A stretch of DNA of 64,000 nucleotides, taken from Afifella sp. IM 167. Lineage in GTDB: Bacteria; Pseudomonadota; Alphaproteobacteria; Rhizobiales; Afifellaceae. Location of the stretch: the NCBI RefSeq assembly GCF_020144925.1, contig NZ_NSLC01000001.1, forward strand, positions 482,233-546,232. The letters run 5' to 3'. The notes beneath the pieces are model-generated. The model ran no database searches and had not been told where the DNA came from. It saw only the letters and a program-made list of their open reading frames with translations. The position numbers and the translations under genes are program-made. This document shows, one piece after another, positions 7,955 to 16,674 of the stretch (position 1 is its first letter; each line of letters begins with the position of its first letter).

Positions 7955-9070
7955 ATGGCGTCGAAGCCACCGTTCAAGGCCGATCACGTCGGGAGCTTTT
8001 TGAGGCCGCAGCGTCTGGTGGAGGCGCGCAAGAAGCACGCCGCCGGCGAGCTCTCCGATGAGGCGCTTCGAGAAGTCGAGGACGAGTGCATCCTCGAGGT
8101 CGTGCGCAAGCAGGAGGAAGTGGGCCTCAGGGGCATCACCGACGGCGAGTTCCGCCGCACCTTCTTCCATGTCGATTTCCTGGAAAAGCTCTCCGGCGTC
8201 TCCGTCACCTACGGCGATTTCTCCGCGAAATTCCGCAAGGATGACGGCAGCGAGGTCGGCTTCCGGCCGCCCGTCATCCATGTGGACGGCAAGATCTCCC
8301 ATGCCCGGCCGATCCAGGGCGAGGATTTCGAATACCTGCAGTCGGTCGCCGAGCACACCGCCAAGGTCTGCATTCCCGCCCCCTCCATGCTGCATTTCCG
8401 CGGAGGCCGGAAAACCATCAGCGAGGAGATCTATCCGGACCTCGAAGCGTTCTACCGGGACCTGACAGCCGCCTACCGCGCCGAGGTGCAGGATCTCGCC
8501 GCCCGCGGCTGCCGATACCTGCAGATGGACGACACCAACCTCGCCTATCTCTGCGACCCGACCATTCGCGAGACCACCAGGTCGCGCGGCGACGATCCGG
8601 ACGATCTCACCCGCCTCTATTGCCGGCTCGTCAACGACGCCATCGAAGGTCGGCCGGACGACATGGTGATCTCCGTGCATTTGTGCCGCGGAAACTTCAA
8701 GAGCGCCTGGGTGGCGCAGGGCGGCTATGAGCCGGTCGCCGAAATCCTCTTCAACGAGATGAATATCGACGGCTTCTTCCTCGAATACGACGACGAGCGT
8801 TCCGGCGATTTTGCCCCGCTGCGCTTCATGCCGGCCGGCAAGACCGTCGTGCTCGGCCTGATGAGCTCCAAGAAGGCGGAGGTCGAACCGGCGGATGCCG
8901 TCAAGAAGCGGATCGACGAGGCGGCGCAATATGTCCCGCTGGAACAGTGCGCCCTCAGCCATCAGTGCGGCTTCTCCTCGACGGCCCACGGCAACGACAT
9001 CACCGAGGACGACCAGTGGAAGAAGCTCCACCGCTGCGTGGAAGTCGCCCACGACGTCTGGGGCTATTGA
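7955..9070 (+). CDS. MetE-like cobalamin-independent methyltransferase (C-terminal domain type)
   Basis: A 371-residue protein of the MetE C-terminal-domain family, the zinc barrel that uses a thiolate acceptor in methionine synthesis. It opens FKADHVGSFLRPQRL, typical of the family. Candidate zinc ligands are in VHLCRGN (His and Cys) and SHQCGFSS (Cys). QMDDTNLAYL and GLMSSKKAEVE are further family blocks. It lacks the N-terminal half of full MetE, so it belongs to the short YxjG-like group, whose methyl donor and acceptor are often not the canonical pair. The ATG at 7955 follows GAGGGGG. It precedes livK and pcaHG, where it could serve methyl transfer from an aromatic methyl ether or a betaine, but this is only suggested by position. 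Confidence 0.8.
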   Translation: MASKPPFKADHVGSFLRPQRLVEARKKHAAGELSDEALREVEDECILEVVRKQEEVGLRGITDGEFRRTFFHVDFLEKLSGVSVTYGDFSAKFRKDDGSEVGFRPPVIHVDGKISHARPIQGEDFEYLQSVAEHTAKVCIPAPSMLHFRGGRKTISEEIYPDLEAFYRDLTAAYRAEVQDLAARGCRYLQMDDTNLAYLCDPTIRETTRSRGDDPDDLTRLYCRLVNDAIEGRPDDMVISVHLCRGNFKSAWVAQGGYEPVAEILFNEMNIDGFFLEYDDERSGDFAPLRFMPAGKTVVLGLMSSKKAEVEPADAVKKRIDEAAQYVPLEQCALSHQCGFSSTAHGNDITEDDQWKKLHRCVEVAHDVWGY

Positions 9071-9274
9071 CGATAGCCGGGCGCAAGGCCGGATCTTCGG
9101 GTTTTGCGTCCGCCTTGATGGGACCCTAAGAAGAGATGGGCCTCTAGGAAGAAGGGACCGATACGGCGTGCCGTGCGTGCACGCCGCCGAGCGCCGGCCG
9201 GCAAGGCCGTTCCCGGCAGCAAGTGGCCGCCAGAGCCGCGACACCAGCAAGAACAGCTTGGGAGGGACAGCATC

Positions 9275-10453
9275 ATGATGGACAGAAGGCGATTTCTCAC
9301 CGTGGGCGCCATCGCCCTTGCCGCCGGCCTCGGGCTCTCCGCGCCCGCGGCCGCCCAGGAGAGCGTCAAGATCGGCCTCATCCTGCCGATGACGGGGCCC
9401 TTCGCCTCGACGGGCCGTCAGGTGGAGGCCGGAGCCCGGCTCTACATGTCCAAGCACGGCGATACCGTTGCCGGCCGGAAGATCGAGCTTCTCCTCAAGG
9501 ACGACGCTGGCACACCCGACCAGACCAAGCGCACCGCGCAGGAAATGGTGGTGAACGACAAGGTGAGCTTCCTGGCCGGCTTCGGCCTCACCCCGCTCGC
9601 CTTCGCCACGGCCCCGATCTCCACCCAGGCCAAGGTGCCGACCATCGTCATGGCCGCGGCGACCTCCTCCATCACCGAGAAGTCACCCTTCATCGCACGC
9701 ACCTCCTTCACCCTGCCCCAGGCATCGGTGATCATCGGCGAATGGGCGGCTGAGAACGGCATCAAGAAGGTCGTCACCCTCGTCTCGGACTACGCGCCGG
9801 GCGCCGACGCGCAGAAATGGTTCGCCTCCGCCTTCACCGAAAACGGCGGCGAGATCGTCGAGGAGATCCAGGTCCCCTTGCGCAATCCGGACTTCGCGCC
9901 GTTTCTGCAGCGCGTGAAGGACGCCTCCCCCGACGCCGTCTTCGTCTTTGTGCCGTCGGGCGCCGGCGCCGCCTTCATGAAGCAGTTCCGCGACCGCGGC
10001 CTCGGCGAGGCGGGCATTAGGCTGATCGGCACCGGCGACGTCGTCGACGACGACATCCTCAACGACATGGGCGAGGCGGCACTCGGCACCGTCACCGCGC
10101 ACCACTATTCCGTCGCCCACGATTCGCCCGAAAACGACGCCTTCGTGAAGGCCTTCAAGGCGGCCAATGACGGCATGCGGCCGAACTTCATGGGCGTTGC
10201 CGGCTACGACGGCATGGCGCTCATCTATCAGGCGCTGGAGAAGACCGGGGGCGACACGGACGGCGAGAAGGTGATGGAGGCGATCAAGGGCCTCGCCTGG
10301 ACAAGCCCGCGCGGCCCGATCTCCATCGATCCGAAGACCCGCGACATCGTCCAGAACATGTACATCCGCGAAGTGAAGAGCGTCGACGGCGAACTCTACA
10401 ACGTCGAGCAGGAGACGTTCGAGGCCGTCAAGGATCCGGCCAAGGAAGGCTGA
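9275..10453 (+). CDS. Branched-chain-type ABC substrate-binding protein (LivK family)
   Basis: A 392-residue periplasmic binding protein with a Tat-like signal (MMDRRRFLTVGAIALAAGL, cleavage near AAA-QE). The mature domain begins VKIGLILPMTGPFASTGRQV, the LivK/LivJ pattern, and includes FLAGFGLTPLAFATAP in the first lobe. It opens a livKHMGF set that runs straight into pcaHG, so the likely ligand is an aromatic acid such as protocatechuate or a precursor rather than leucine. The start follows GGGAGGG. Confidence 0.88.
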   Translation: MMDRRRFLTVGAIALAAGLGLSAPAAAQESVKIGLILPMTGPFASTGRQVEAGARLYMSKHGDTVAGRKIELLLKDDAGTPDQTKRTAQEMVVNDKVSFLAGFGLTPLAFATAPISTQAKVPTIVMAAATSSITEKSPFIARTSFTLPQASVIIGEWAAENGIKKVVTLVSDYAPGADAQKWFASAFTENGGEIVEEIQVPLRNPDFAPFLQRVKDASPDAVFVFVPSGAGAAFMKQFRDRGLGEAGIRLIGTGDVVDDDILNDMGEAALGTVTAHHYSVAHDSPENDAFVKAFKAANDGMRPNFMGVAGYDGMALIYQALEKTGGDTDGEKVMEAIKGLAWTSPRGPISIDPKTRDIVQNMYIREVKSVDGELYNVEQETFEAVKDPAKEG

Positions 10454-10503
10454 CCGGAAGAGGAGCGCCGGGCCGCCCGGCGCTCCCTGACGAGGCAGGC
10501 CCC

Positions 10504-11364
10504 GTGCTCACAATCCTTTTCGACGGCTTCGCCTACGGGATGCTTCTCTTCATCCTGGCCTGCGGGCTCGCCGTCACCCTCGGGCTGATGAACTTCATCA
10601 ACCTTGCCCATGGCGCCTTCGCCATGGCCGGGGGCTATCTGACCGTCGTGCTGATGAACCGCTACGGCGTCTCTTTCTACCTCTGCCTGCCGGCCGCCTT
10701 CCTCGTCACGGCGCTTGCCGGCGCGGTGCTGGAGCGGACGCTCTACGTCCATCTCTACGACCGCAACCACCTCGATCAGGTGCTGTTTTCCATCGGCCTC
10801 GTCTTCATGGCGGTGGCGGCGATCGATTTCGTCGCCGGCTCGCAGCAGCAGATCATCCAGCTTCCCGCCTCGCTCCGCGGCCGCTTCGAATTCTTCGGCG
10901 TGAGCGTCGGCGTCTACCGCCTCTTCATCATCGTCATCTGCGGGCTGCTCACGCTGGCGCTGCAACTGGTCTCCTCCAGAACGCGCTTCGGCAGCCAGCT
11001 GAGGGCCGCCGTCGACGACCCGTCCGTGGCGCGCGGGCTCGGAATCCGCGTCAGCGCCATCTTCGCCGTCACCTTCGCCGTCGGCTCCGGCCTTGCCGGC
11101 CTCGGCGGCGCGCTGGGCGCGGAGATCCTCGGCCTCGATCCGACCTTTCCGCTGAAGTTCATGATCTACTTCCTGATCGTCGTCGCCGTCGGCGGAACGA
11201 CGACGATCACCGGCCCCTTCATCGCCTCCATCATCCTCGGCGTCGCGGACGTTGCCGGCAAATACTACCTCCCCGATTTCGGGGCCTTCGTCATCTACAC
11301 GCTGATGGTGGCGATCCTGATCGTGCGGCCGGAAGGCCTTTTTGCCCGCTCGGCGGCCAGATGA
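10504..11364 (+). CDS. livH: Branched-chain-type ABC permease LivH
   Basis: An integral membrane protein of 286 residues with about eight hydrophobic helices. It has the LivH signature GLMNFINLAHGAFAMAGGYL near the start and the permease EAA-like region RAAVDDPSVARGLGIRVSAI. It forms the channel with LivM. The GTG start at 10504 lies 50 bases after livK, and the stop overlaps the livM start by four bases, which points to translational coupling. Confidence 0.92.
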   Translation: MLTILFDGFAYGMLLFILACGLAVTLGLMNFINLAHGAFAMAGGYLTVVLMNRYGVSFYLCLPAAFLVTALAGAVLERTLYVHLYDRNHLDQVLFSIGLVFMAVAAIDFVAGSQQQIIQLPASLRGRFEFFGVSVGVYRLFIIVICGLLTLALQLVSSRTRFGSQLRAAVDDPSVARGLGIRVSAIFAVTFAVGSGLAGLGGALGAEILGLDPTFPLKFMIYFLIVVAVGGTTTITGPFIASIILGVADVAGKYYLPDFGAFVIYTLMVAILIVRPEGLFARSAAR

Positions 11365-12410
11365 GCGGAGAGGCAAAGCCCTCGACGCTGGAAGCGGCGC
11401 GCGCCAGTCTCATGCGCTCCGCCGCGCTGAAGCCCTTCGAATACCTCGTCTGGCTTCCCCTGCCCCTTCTGATCTTCCTGTTTCCCTCCAAAGCCTTCCT
11501 CCTCAACGAGATCGCCATCCTCGCCCTCTTCGCGGTCTCGCTCGATCTCATTTTGGGCTTTGCCGGCATCGTCTCGCTCGGCCATGCCGCCTTCTTCGGG
11601 GCCGGCGCCTATACGGCCGGCATCCTCGCCGCCAACGGCTTCGGGGCGCCGCTCCTCGGCCTTGCGGCCGGCGGCGCGGCCGCTGCCTTGCTCGGTTTCG
11701 CCACGAGCTTCTTCATCCTGCGCGGCTCCGACCTTACCCGCCTGATGATCACCCTCGGCCTGCAGCTCATTCTGCTGGAGCTCGCCAACCGCTTTTCCGG
11801 CCTCACCGGCGGCACGGACGGCCTCTACGGCATGACGGTCGATCCGATAGCCGGCCTCTTTTCCTTCGATCTCACCGGCCAGACCGCCTGGTTCTATTCG
11901 CTGACGGTGCTTTTCGCCGCCTTCCTCTTTGCCCGGCGCCTCGTGCATTCGCCTTTCGGCAGATCGCTGAAGGCGGTGAAGGGCAATCGCCGCCGCGCCG
12001 CCTTCCTCGGCATCGACACCAACCGGCGCCTCGTCGCCATCTATACGGTCTCGGCCGGCCTAGCGGGCCTTGCGGGCGTGCTGCTTGCCCAGACGACGCA
12101 ATTCGTCTCCCTCGACGTTCTCGATTTCCACCGCTCCGCCGAGGTTCTCCTCGTCCTCGTCATCGGCGGCACCGGCTATCTCTATGGGGGCATTTTCGGC
12201 GCGGTGATCTTCAAGCTCATGCAGGACTGGCTTTCCGGCATGACGCCGCAATACTGGCAGTTCTGGATCGGCCTTCTGCTCGTTGCCATCGTCCTCGTCG
12301 GCCGCGAGCGCATGACCGGCGGGCTCGGCCGGCTCGCCGCCTTCCTGCCCGGCCGCCCGGCAAGGCGCGCCGCAAAGGCGCCCGCCGCCGGCGGGGAGGA
12401 CGCGCCATGA
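11361..12410 (+). CDS. livM: Branched-chain-type ABC permease LivM
   Basis: The second permease, 349 residues. LILGFAGIVSLGHAAFFGAG is the LivM signature, and SLKAVKGNRRRAAFLGIDT is the cytoplasmic loop that contacts the ATPases. The C-terminal tail is Arg/Ala-rich and cytoplasmic. It overlaps livH and livG by four bases at each end, so the set is one translation unit. Confidence 0.92.
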   Translation: MSGEAKPSTLEAARASLMRSAALKPFEYLVWLPLPLLIFLFPSKAFLLNEIAILALFAVSLDLILGFAGIVSLGHAAFFGAGAYTAGILAANGFGAPLLGLAAGGAAAALLGFATSFFILRGSDLTRLMITLGLQLILLELANRFSGLTGGTDGLYGMTVDPIAGLFSFDLTGQTAWFYSLTVLFAAFLFARRLVHSPFGRSLKAVKGNRRRAAFLGIDTNRRLVAIYTVSAGLAGLAGVLLAQTTQFVSLDVLDFHRSAEVLLVLVIGGTGYLYGGIFGAVIFKLMQDWLSGMTPQYWQFWIGLLLVAIVLVGRERMTGGLGRLAAFLPGRPARRAAKAPAAGGEDAP

Positions 12411-13159
12411 CGCCGGTGCTCGAAACGATCGATCTGTCGCGCCGCTTCGGCGGCCTGACGGCAACCGACCATGTGAGCTTTTCCCTGGAGCGCGGGGCAC
12501 GCCATGCCCTGATCGGCCCGAACGGCGCCGGCAAGACGACCTTCATCAACCTCCTGACGGGCGCGCTCCGCCCGAGCGGCGGGCAGATCCGCCTTGCCGG
12601 CGAGGACGTCACCCGCCTCGCCCCCGACCGGCGGGTGAAGCGCGGCCTCTCGCGCACCTTCCAGATCAACCAGCTTTTTCCCGAAATGACGCCGCTGCAG
12701 GCGCTGGCGCTCGCCGCCGCCGAGGCGCGGGGTACGGGCGCGGCCTGGTTCTCCTCCATCGCCGCCGACGAGCCGGCGCTCGCCCGCGCGGCCGAGCTTC
12801 TCGACCGTTTCGGCCTTGCCGAGTTCATGGACGAACCCACCTCGCGCCTGCCCTATGGCCGCCAGCGGCTCCTGGAGATCGCCCTCTCCCTCGCCGGCCA
12901 TCCGGAGGTGCTGCTGCTCGACGAGCCTGCGGCGGGCGTTCCGGAGGAGGAGCGGGCCGACATCCTCAAGATCGTCGCGGCCCTCCCCGAAGAGGTGACG
13001 ATCCTTCTGATCGAGCACGACATGGACCTCGTCTTTTCCTTCGCCGAAAGGATCACGGTGATGGTCAACGGGGCGATCTTCGCCGCCGGCACGCCGGCCG
13101 AGATCGAGGCCGACAGGCGGGTGCGAGAGGTCTATCTCGGCGAGGGCGGCGATGAGTGA
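12407..13159 (+). CDS. livG: Branched-chain-type ABC ATPase LivG
   Basis: A 250-residue ATPase. Walker A is GPNGAGKTT, the signature region reads LPYGRQRLLEIA, close to the LivG form SYGxQR, and Walker B is VLLLDEPAAGV followed by the H-loop IEHDMD. The start is the ATG overlapping the livM stop; the open frame continues upstream only as livM shadow. An eight-base overlap links it to livF. Confidence 0.92.
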   Translation: MTPVLETIDLSRRFGGLTATDHVSFSLERGARHALIGPNGAGKTTFINLLTGALRPSGGQIRLAGEDVTRLAPDRRVKRGLSRTFQINQLFPEMTPLQALALAAAEARGTGAAWFSSIAADEPALARAAELLDRFGLAEFMDEPTSRLPYGRQRLLEIALSLAGHPEVLLLDEPAAGVPEEERADILKIVAALPEEVTILLIEHDMDLVFSFAERITVMVNGAIFAAGTPAEIEADRRVREVYLGEGGDE

Positions 13160-13910
13160 GCTTCTCTCTGTCTCCGATCTTTCCGCCGGCTACGGCAACG
13201 CCGTCGTCCTCTCCGGCGTCGAATTCTCCCTCATCGAGGGCGGCTCGCTCGCCCTGCTCGGCCGCAACGGCGTCGGCAAGACGACCCTGATCAACACCCT
13301 CGTCGGCCTCACCACCATGAAGGCCGGGACGATCCGTCTGGCCAGCGAGGACATTACCGGCAAATCGCCCGAGGCACGTGCTGCCGCCGGCATCGGCTGG
13401 GTGCCGCAGGAGCGCAACATCTTCGTCTCGCTGACGGTGGAGGAAAACCTCACCGCCATCGCCCGCCCAGGCCCGTGGGACGTGAAGCGCATCTACGCGC
13501 TCTTCCCGCGCCTCAAGGAGCGGCGCCGCAACCTCGGCAGCCAACTCTCCGGCGGCGAGCAGCAGATGCTGGCGGTCGGCCGCGCCCTCGCCCTCAATCC
13601 GAAGCTCATCCTCCTCGACGAACCGCTGGAGGGGCTGGCGCCGGTGATCGTCGACGAACTGCTGGCCGCCTTGCGCCGGATCATCGCCGAGGAAGGCCTT
13701 TCGGCGATCATCGTGGAGCAGAAGGCGCGAAAGATCCTTCCCTTCACGCACGAGGCGTTGATCATGGCGCGCGGCGCCATCGTGCACCGGGCGATGAGCG
13801 CCGATCTCCTCGCCGATGCCGATGCGCTGCACGCCCATCTCGGCGTTGCGGAAAGGCGTATGCGGCAGGACGCCGCACATTCCGCCTCCGCCACCGAGGA
13901 TAGGATTTGA
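13152..13910 (+). CDS. livF: Branched-chain-type ABC ATPase LivF
   Basis: The second ATPase, 252 residues, with Walker A GRNGVGKTT, the LSGGEQQMLAVGRAL signature and Walker B LILLDEPLEGL, as in LivF. Its stop lies 20 bases before pcaH, so the importer and the ring-cleaving dioxygenase are co-transcribed. Confidence 0.92.
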   Translation: MSELLSVSDLSAGYGNAVVLSGVEFSLIEGGSLALLGRNGVGKTTLINTLVGLTTMKAGTIRLASEDITGKSPEARAAAGIGWVPQERNIFVSLTVEENLTAIARPGPWDVKRIYALFPRLKERRRNLGSQLSGGEQQMLAVGRALALNPKLILLDEPLEGLAPVIVDELLAALRRIIAEEGLSAIIVEQKARKILPFTHEALIMARGAIVHRAMSADLLADADALHAHLGVAERRMRQDAAHSASATEDRI

Positions 13911-13930
13911 ACAACTCGAAGGTGATGCCG

Positions 13931-14638
13931 ATGACCGATCAAGCCACCACCCGCGACTGGCAGAGCCACCCGCCCTACCTCTACCCGGAATATCGCTCGA
14001 CGCCGCTGCGCGCGCCGACGCGCCCGCTCATCCCGATCCGCCATCGCCTCTCGGAAACGACCGGCCCGGTCTACGGCCACGAGGCGGTCGGCCCGCTCGA
14101 TGCGGACCTCACGAAAAACGCGCGCCGCAATGGCGAGCCGCTCGGCGAGCGCATTGTCGTCACCGGCCGCCTTCTCGACGAGGAAGGCAGACCGCTGCGC
14201 AATACGCTGGTCGAGGTCTGGCAGGCCAATGCCGCCGGCCGCTATGTCCATCTCGTCGACCAGCACGATGCGCCGCTCGATCCGAACTTTCTCGGCGCGG
14301 GCCGCTGCGTCACCGACGAAGAGGGCCGCTACCGCTTCTATACGATCAAGCCCGGCGCCTATCCCTGGGGCAACCACCCGAACGCCTGGCGTCCGCTGCA
14401 CATCCATTTTTCGCTGCTGGGCCCGACGATCGCCTCGCGCCTCGTCACGCAGATGTATTTTCCGGGCGATCCGCTCCTCGATTTCGATCCGATCTACCAG
14501 GGCACGCCGGAAAATGCCCGCGAGCGGCTCATCTCCCGCTTCGAGCTCGGCGTGACGGAACCGGATTTCGCCCTCGGCTACGTTTTCGACATCGTGCTGC
14601 GCGGCCGCGGCGAGACGCCCTTCGAGAACCGCAGCTGA
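13931..14638 (+). CDS. pcaH: Protocatechuate 3,4-dioxygenase beta subunit
   Basis: PcaH carries the ferric iron of the intradiol enzyme that opens protocatechuate to beta-carboxy-cis,cis-muconate. The 235-residue protein has all four iron ligands: Y105 in AAGRYVHLVD, Y144 in GAYPWGN, and H157 and H159 in RPLHIHFS. The start at 13931 has GAAGG eight bases upstream. pcaG follows at ten bases, completing the enzyme. The muconate cycloisomerase and enol-lactone hydrolase genes are not adjacent. Confidence 0.93.
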   Translation: MTDQATTRDWQSHPPYLYPEYRSTPLRAPTRPLIPIRHRLSETTGPVYGHEAVGPLDADLTKNARRNGEPLGERIVVTGRLLDEEGRPLRNTLVEVWQANAAGRYVHLVDQHDAPLDPNFLGAGRCVTDEEGRYRFYTIKPGAYPWGNHPNAWRPLHIHFSLLGPTIASRLVTQMYFPGDPLLDFDPIYQGTPENARERLISRFELGVTEPDFALGYVFDIVLRGRGETPFENRS

Positions 14639-14648
14639 GGGACACACG

Positions 14649-15254
14649 ATGAGCGAGCTTCTAAAGCAGACCCCGTCGCAGACCGTCGGCCCCTATTTCG
14701 CCTACGGCCTGACCGCCGAGCAGTACCGCTACCCCTTCACCCAGATCGCCTCCGGCAAGGTCGCCGACGATACCGTGCCCGGCACGCATATCCGCATCGT
14801 CGGGCGCATCTTCGACGGCGAGGGCAAGCCGGTCCCGGACGCCATGGTGGAGATCTGGCAGGCTGACGGCGAAGGCCGCTACGCCCATCCCGCCGATAGC
14901 TCGGAAGGGGCCCGCGGCTCCAACACCGGCTTCAAGGGCTTCGGCCGGCAGGGCACGGGCGTCGATCCCGAAAACCGCTTCCACTTCGAGACGGTGAAGC
15001 CGGGATCCGTCGGCGAGGGCGAGGCGCCCCATATCACCGTCATCGTCTTCATGCGCGGCCTCCTCACGCACGCCTATACGCGCATCTATTTCGCCGACGA
15101 GGCGGAGAGGAACGCCGCCGATCCGGTCCTTCAAAGCGTGCCGGAAGAGCGCCGCGCGACGCTTCTCGCCGAGCCCGATCCGGACACTCACGGCCTCTAC
15201 CGCTTCGACATCCACATGCAGGGCGAGAAGGAAACCGTCTTCTTCAACGTCTAG
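14649..15254 (+). CDS. pcaG: Protocatechuate 3,4-dioxygenase alpha subunit
   Basis: The alpha subunit, 201 residues, shares the dioxygenase beta-sandwich but lacks the iron ligands. It begins QTPSQTVGPYFAYGL, typical of PcaG, and carries VEIWQADGEGRYAHP and HITVIVFMRGLLTHAYTRIY, a block that shapes the active site at the subunit interface. It ends the liv-pca operon and is followed by a terminator. Confidence 0.93.
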   Translation: MSELLKQTPSQTVGPYFAYGLTAEQYRYPFTQIASGKVADDTVPGTHIRIVGRIFDGEGKPVPDAMVEIWQADGEGRYAHPADSSEGARGSNTGFKGFGRQGTGVDPENRFHFETVKPGSVGEGEAPHITVIVFMRGLLTHAYTRIYFADEAERNAADPVLQSVPEERRATLLAEPDPDTHGLYRFDIHMQGEKETVFFNV

Positions 15255-15280
15255 AGCCGCTTCCCGGCAAGCCCCGACAG

Positions 15281-15303
15281 AAAGGCCCCGACAGGGGCCT
15301 TTT
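15281..15303 (+). terminator. Rho-independent terminator of the liv-pca operon
   Basis: The stem AAAGGCCCC with GGGGCCTTT around a GACA loop, ending in a T-run, lies 26 bases after the pcaG stop. Confidence 0.8.
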
Positions 15304-15395
15304 CGCTGCCGGTTCCGAACGGATCTCCGCCTGTGTCGAAGAGCCCTCGTCTCGCTTGTTGCGCAAGGCATCGGCCGGCAATAGGAAAGGGCGCC

Positions 15396-16646
15396 ATGTC
15401 AGACGAGACCCACATCATCATCGGCACCGGGCATGCTGGCGTTCAGCTCGCCGCCTCGCTGCGCGAGCAAGGCTTCGACGGGCGCATCGTCCTCGTCGGC
15501 GAGGAACCGGACCTTCCCTATCAGCGTCCGCCGCTTTCCAAGGGTTACCTGACCGGCGCCGTCACCGCCGAGGGCCTCCTCCTGCGCGGCGTCAAGTTCT
15601 ACGACGACCGCGACATCGAGCTTCTTCTCGGCGAGCCGGTAACGGCGATCGACCGGGCCGCAAAGGAAATCGAGCTGCGATCGGGTCGCCGCCTCACCTA
15701 CGACCACCTGACCCTGGCGCTCGGCGTGCGCAATCGGCCCCTGCCGGTGCCCGGCAGCGAGCTCGACGGCGTCTTCGGCGTGCGCTCCCTCGCCGATTCC
15801 AACCGCCTCAAGCAGCGCATGGGCGACGCGAAGAACATCGTCGTCATCGGCGGCGGCTTCATCGGCCTGGAGCTTGCCGGCGGCGCCGCCAAGCTCGGCA
15901 AGAAGGTGACGGTGATCGAGCTCGCCCCGCGCGTCATGGCCCGCGCCGTGACCTCGAGCCTTTCGGCCTTCTTCGAGAACGCCCACCGCCAGCGCGGCGT
16001 GGAGGTGCTGACGAGCACCGAGGTTGCCCGCCTCATCGGCGAGAACGACCACGTCACCGGCGTCGAGCTGACCAGCGGCCGCACGATCGCGGCCGACATC
16101 GTGCTCTTCGGCATCGGCGTCCTCGTCAACAGCGAGCTCGCCGAGGCGGCGGGGCTCGAGGTGAAGGACGGCATCGTCGTCGACGAATACCTGCGCACCT
16201 CCGATCCGGCGATCTCGGCGATCGGCGACTGCGCCAACCATCCGAACGTGCACGCCGGCGCCGCCATCCGCCTGGAATCGGTGCAGAACGCCGTCGATCA
16301 GGCGCGCTGCGTCGCCGCCCGTGTGATGGGCAAGCCGGTCGTCTACGCCGACGTGCCGTGGTTCTGGAGCGACCAGTCGGATCTGAAGCTGCAGATGGTC
16401 GGCCTGCCCTTCGGCGCCGACCGGACGGTCATCCGGGGCGACAGGGAGGGCGAGGATTTCTCCATCTTCGTCTTCCGCAAGGGCAAGCTGATTGCCGTGG
16501 AATCGGTGAACCGCCCCGCCGACCACATGGCCGTGCGCGCGCTGATGAAGCTCGGGGTCGAGGTCACCGAGGCGGAGATCGACGACCCCCAGTTCGACCT
16601 GCGCGCCTTCGCGCAGGCCAGGCGCAGGGCCGCCGCCAGCGCCTGA
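15396..16646 (+). CDS. Ferredoxin/rubredoxin--NAD(P)H reductase-like flavoprotein
   Basis: A 416-residue FAD- and NAD(P)H-binding oxidoreductase of the putidaredoxin-reductase / BphA4 type, which passes electrons to a small iron-sulfur protein serving P450s or ring dioxygenases. FAD motif IIIGTGHAGVQLAASLRE at the N-terminus, YQRPPLSKGYL typical of this group, NAD motif VVIGGGFIGLELAGGAAKLG in the middle, and FAD-contacting AIGDCANHPN. No ferredoxin gene is adjacent. The P450 at 48 kb is a possible but distant partner. It is convergent with the ThDP enzyme. Confidence 0.85.
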   Translation: MSDETHIIIGTGHAGVQLAASLREQGFDGRIVLVGEEPDLPYQRPPLSKGYLTGAVTAEGLLLRGVKFYDDRDIELLLGEPVTAIDRAAKEIELRSGRRLTYDHLTLALGVRNRPLPVPGSELDGVFGVRSLADSNRLKQRMGDAKNIVVIGGGFIGLELAGGAAKLGKKVTVIELAPRVMARAVTSSLSAFFENAHRQRGVEVLTSTEVARLIGENDHVTGVELTSGRTIAADIVLFGIGVLVNSELAEAAGLEVKDGIVVDEYLRTSDPAISAIGDCANHPNVHAGAAIRLESVQNAVDQARCVAARVMGKPVVYADVPWFWSDQSDLKLQMVGLPFGADRTVIRGDREGEDFSIFVFRKGKLIAVESVNRPADHMAVRALMKLGVEVTEAEIDDPQFDLRAFAQARRRAAASA

Positions 16647-16674
16647 GCCGGCGGTCTCCAGCCCCCGCCGCTCC

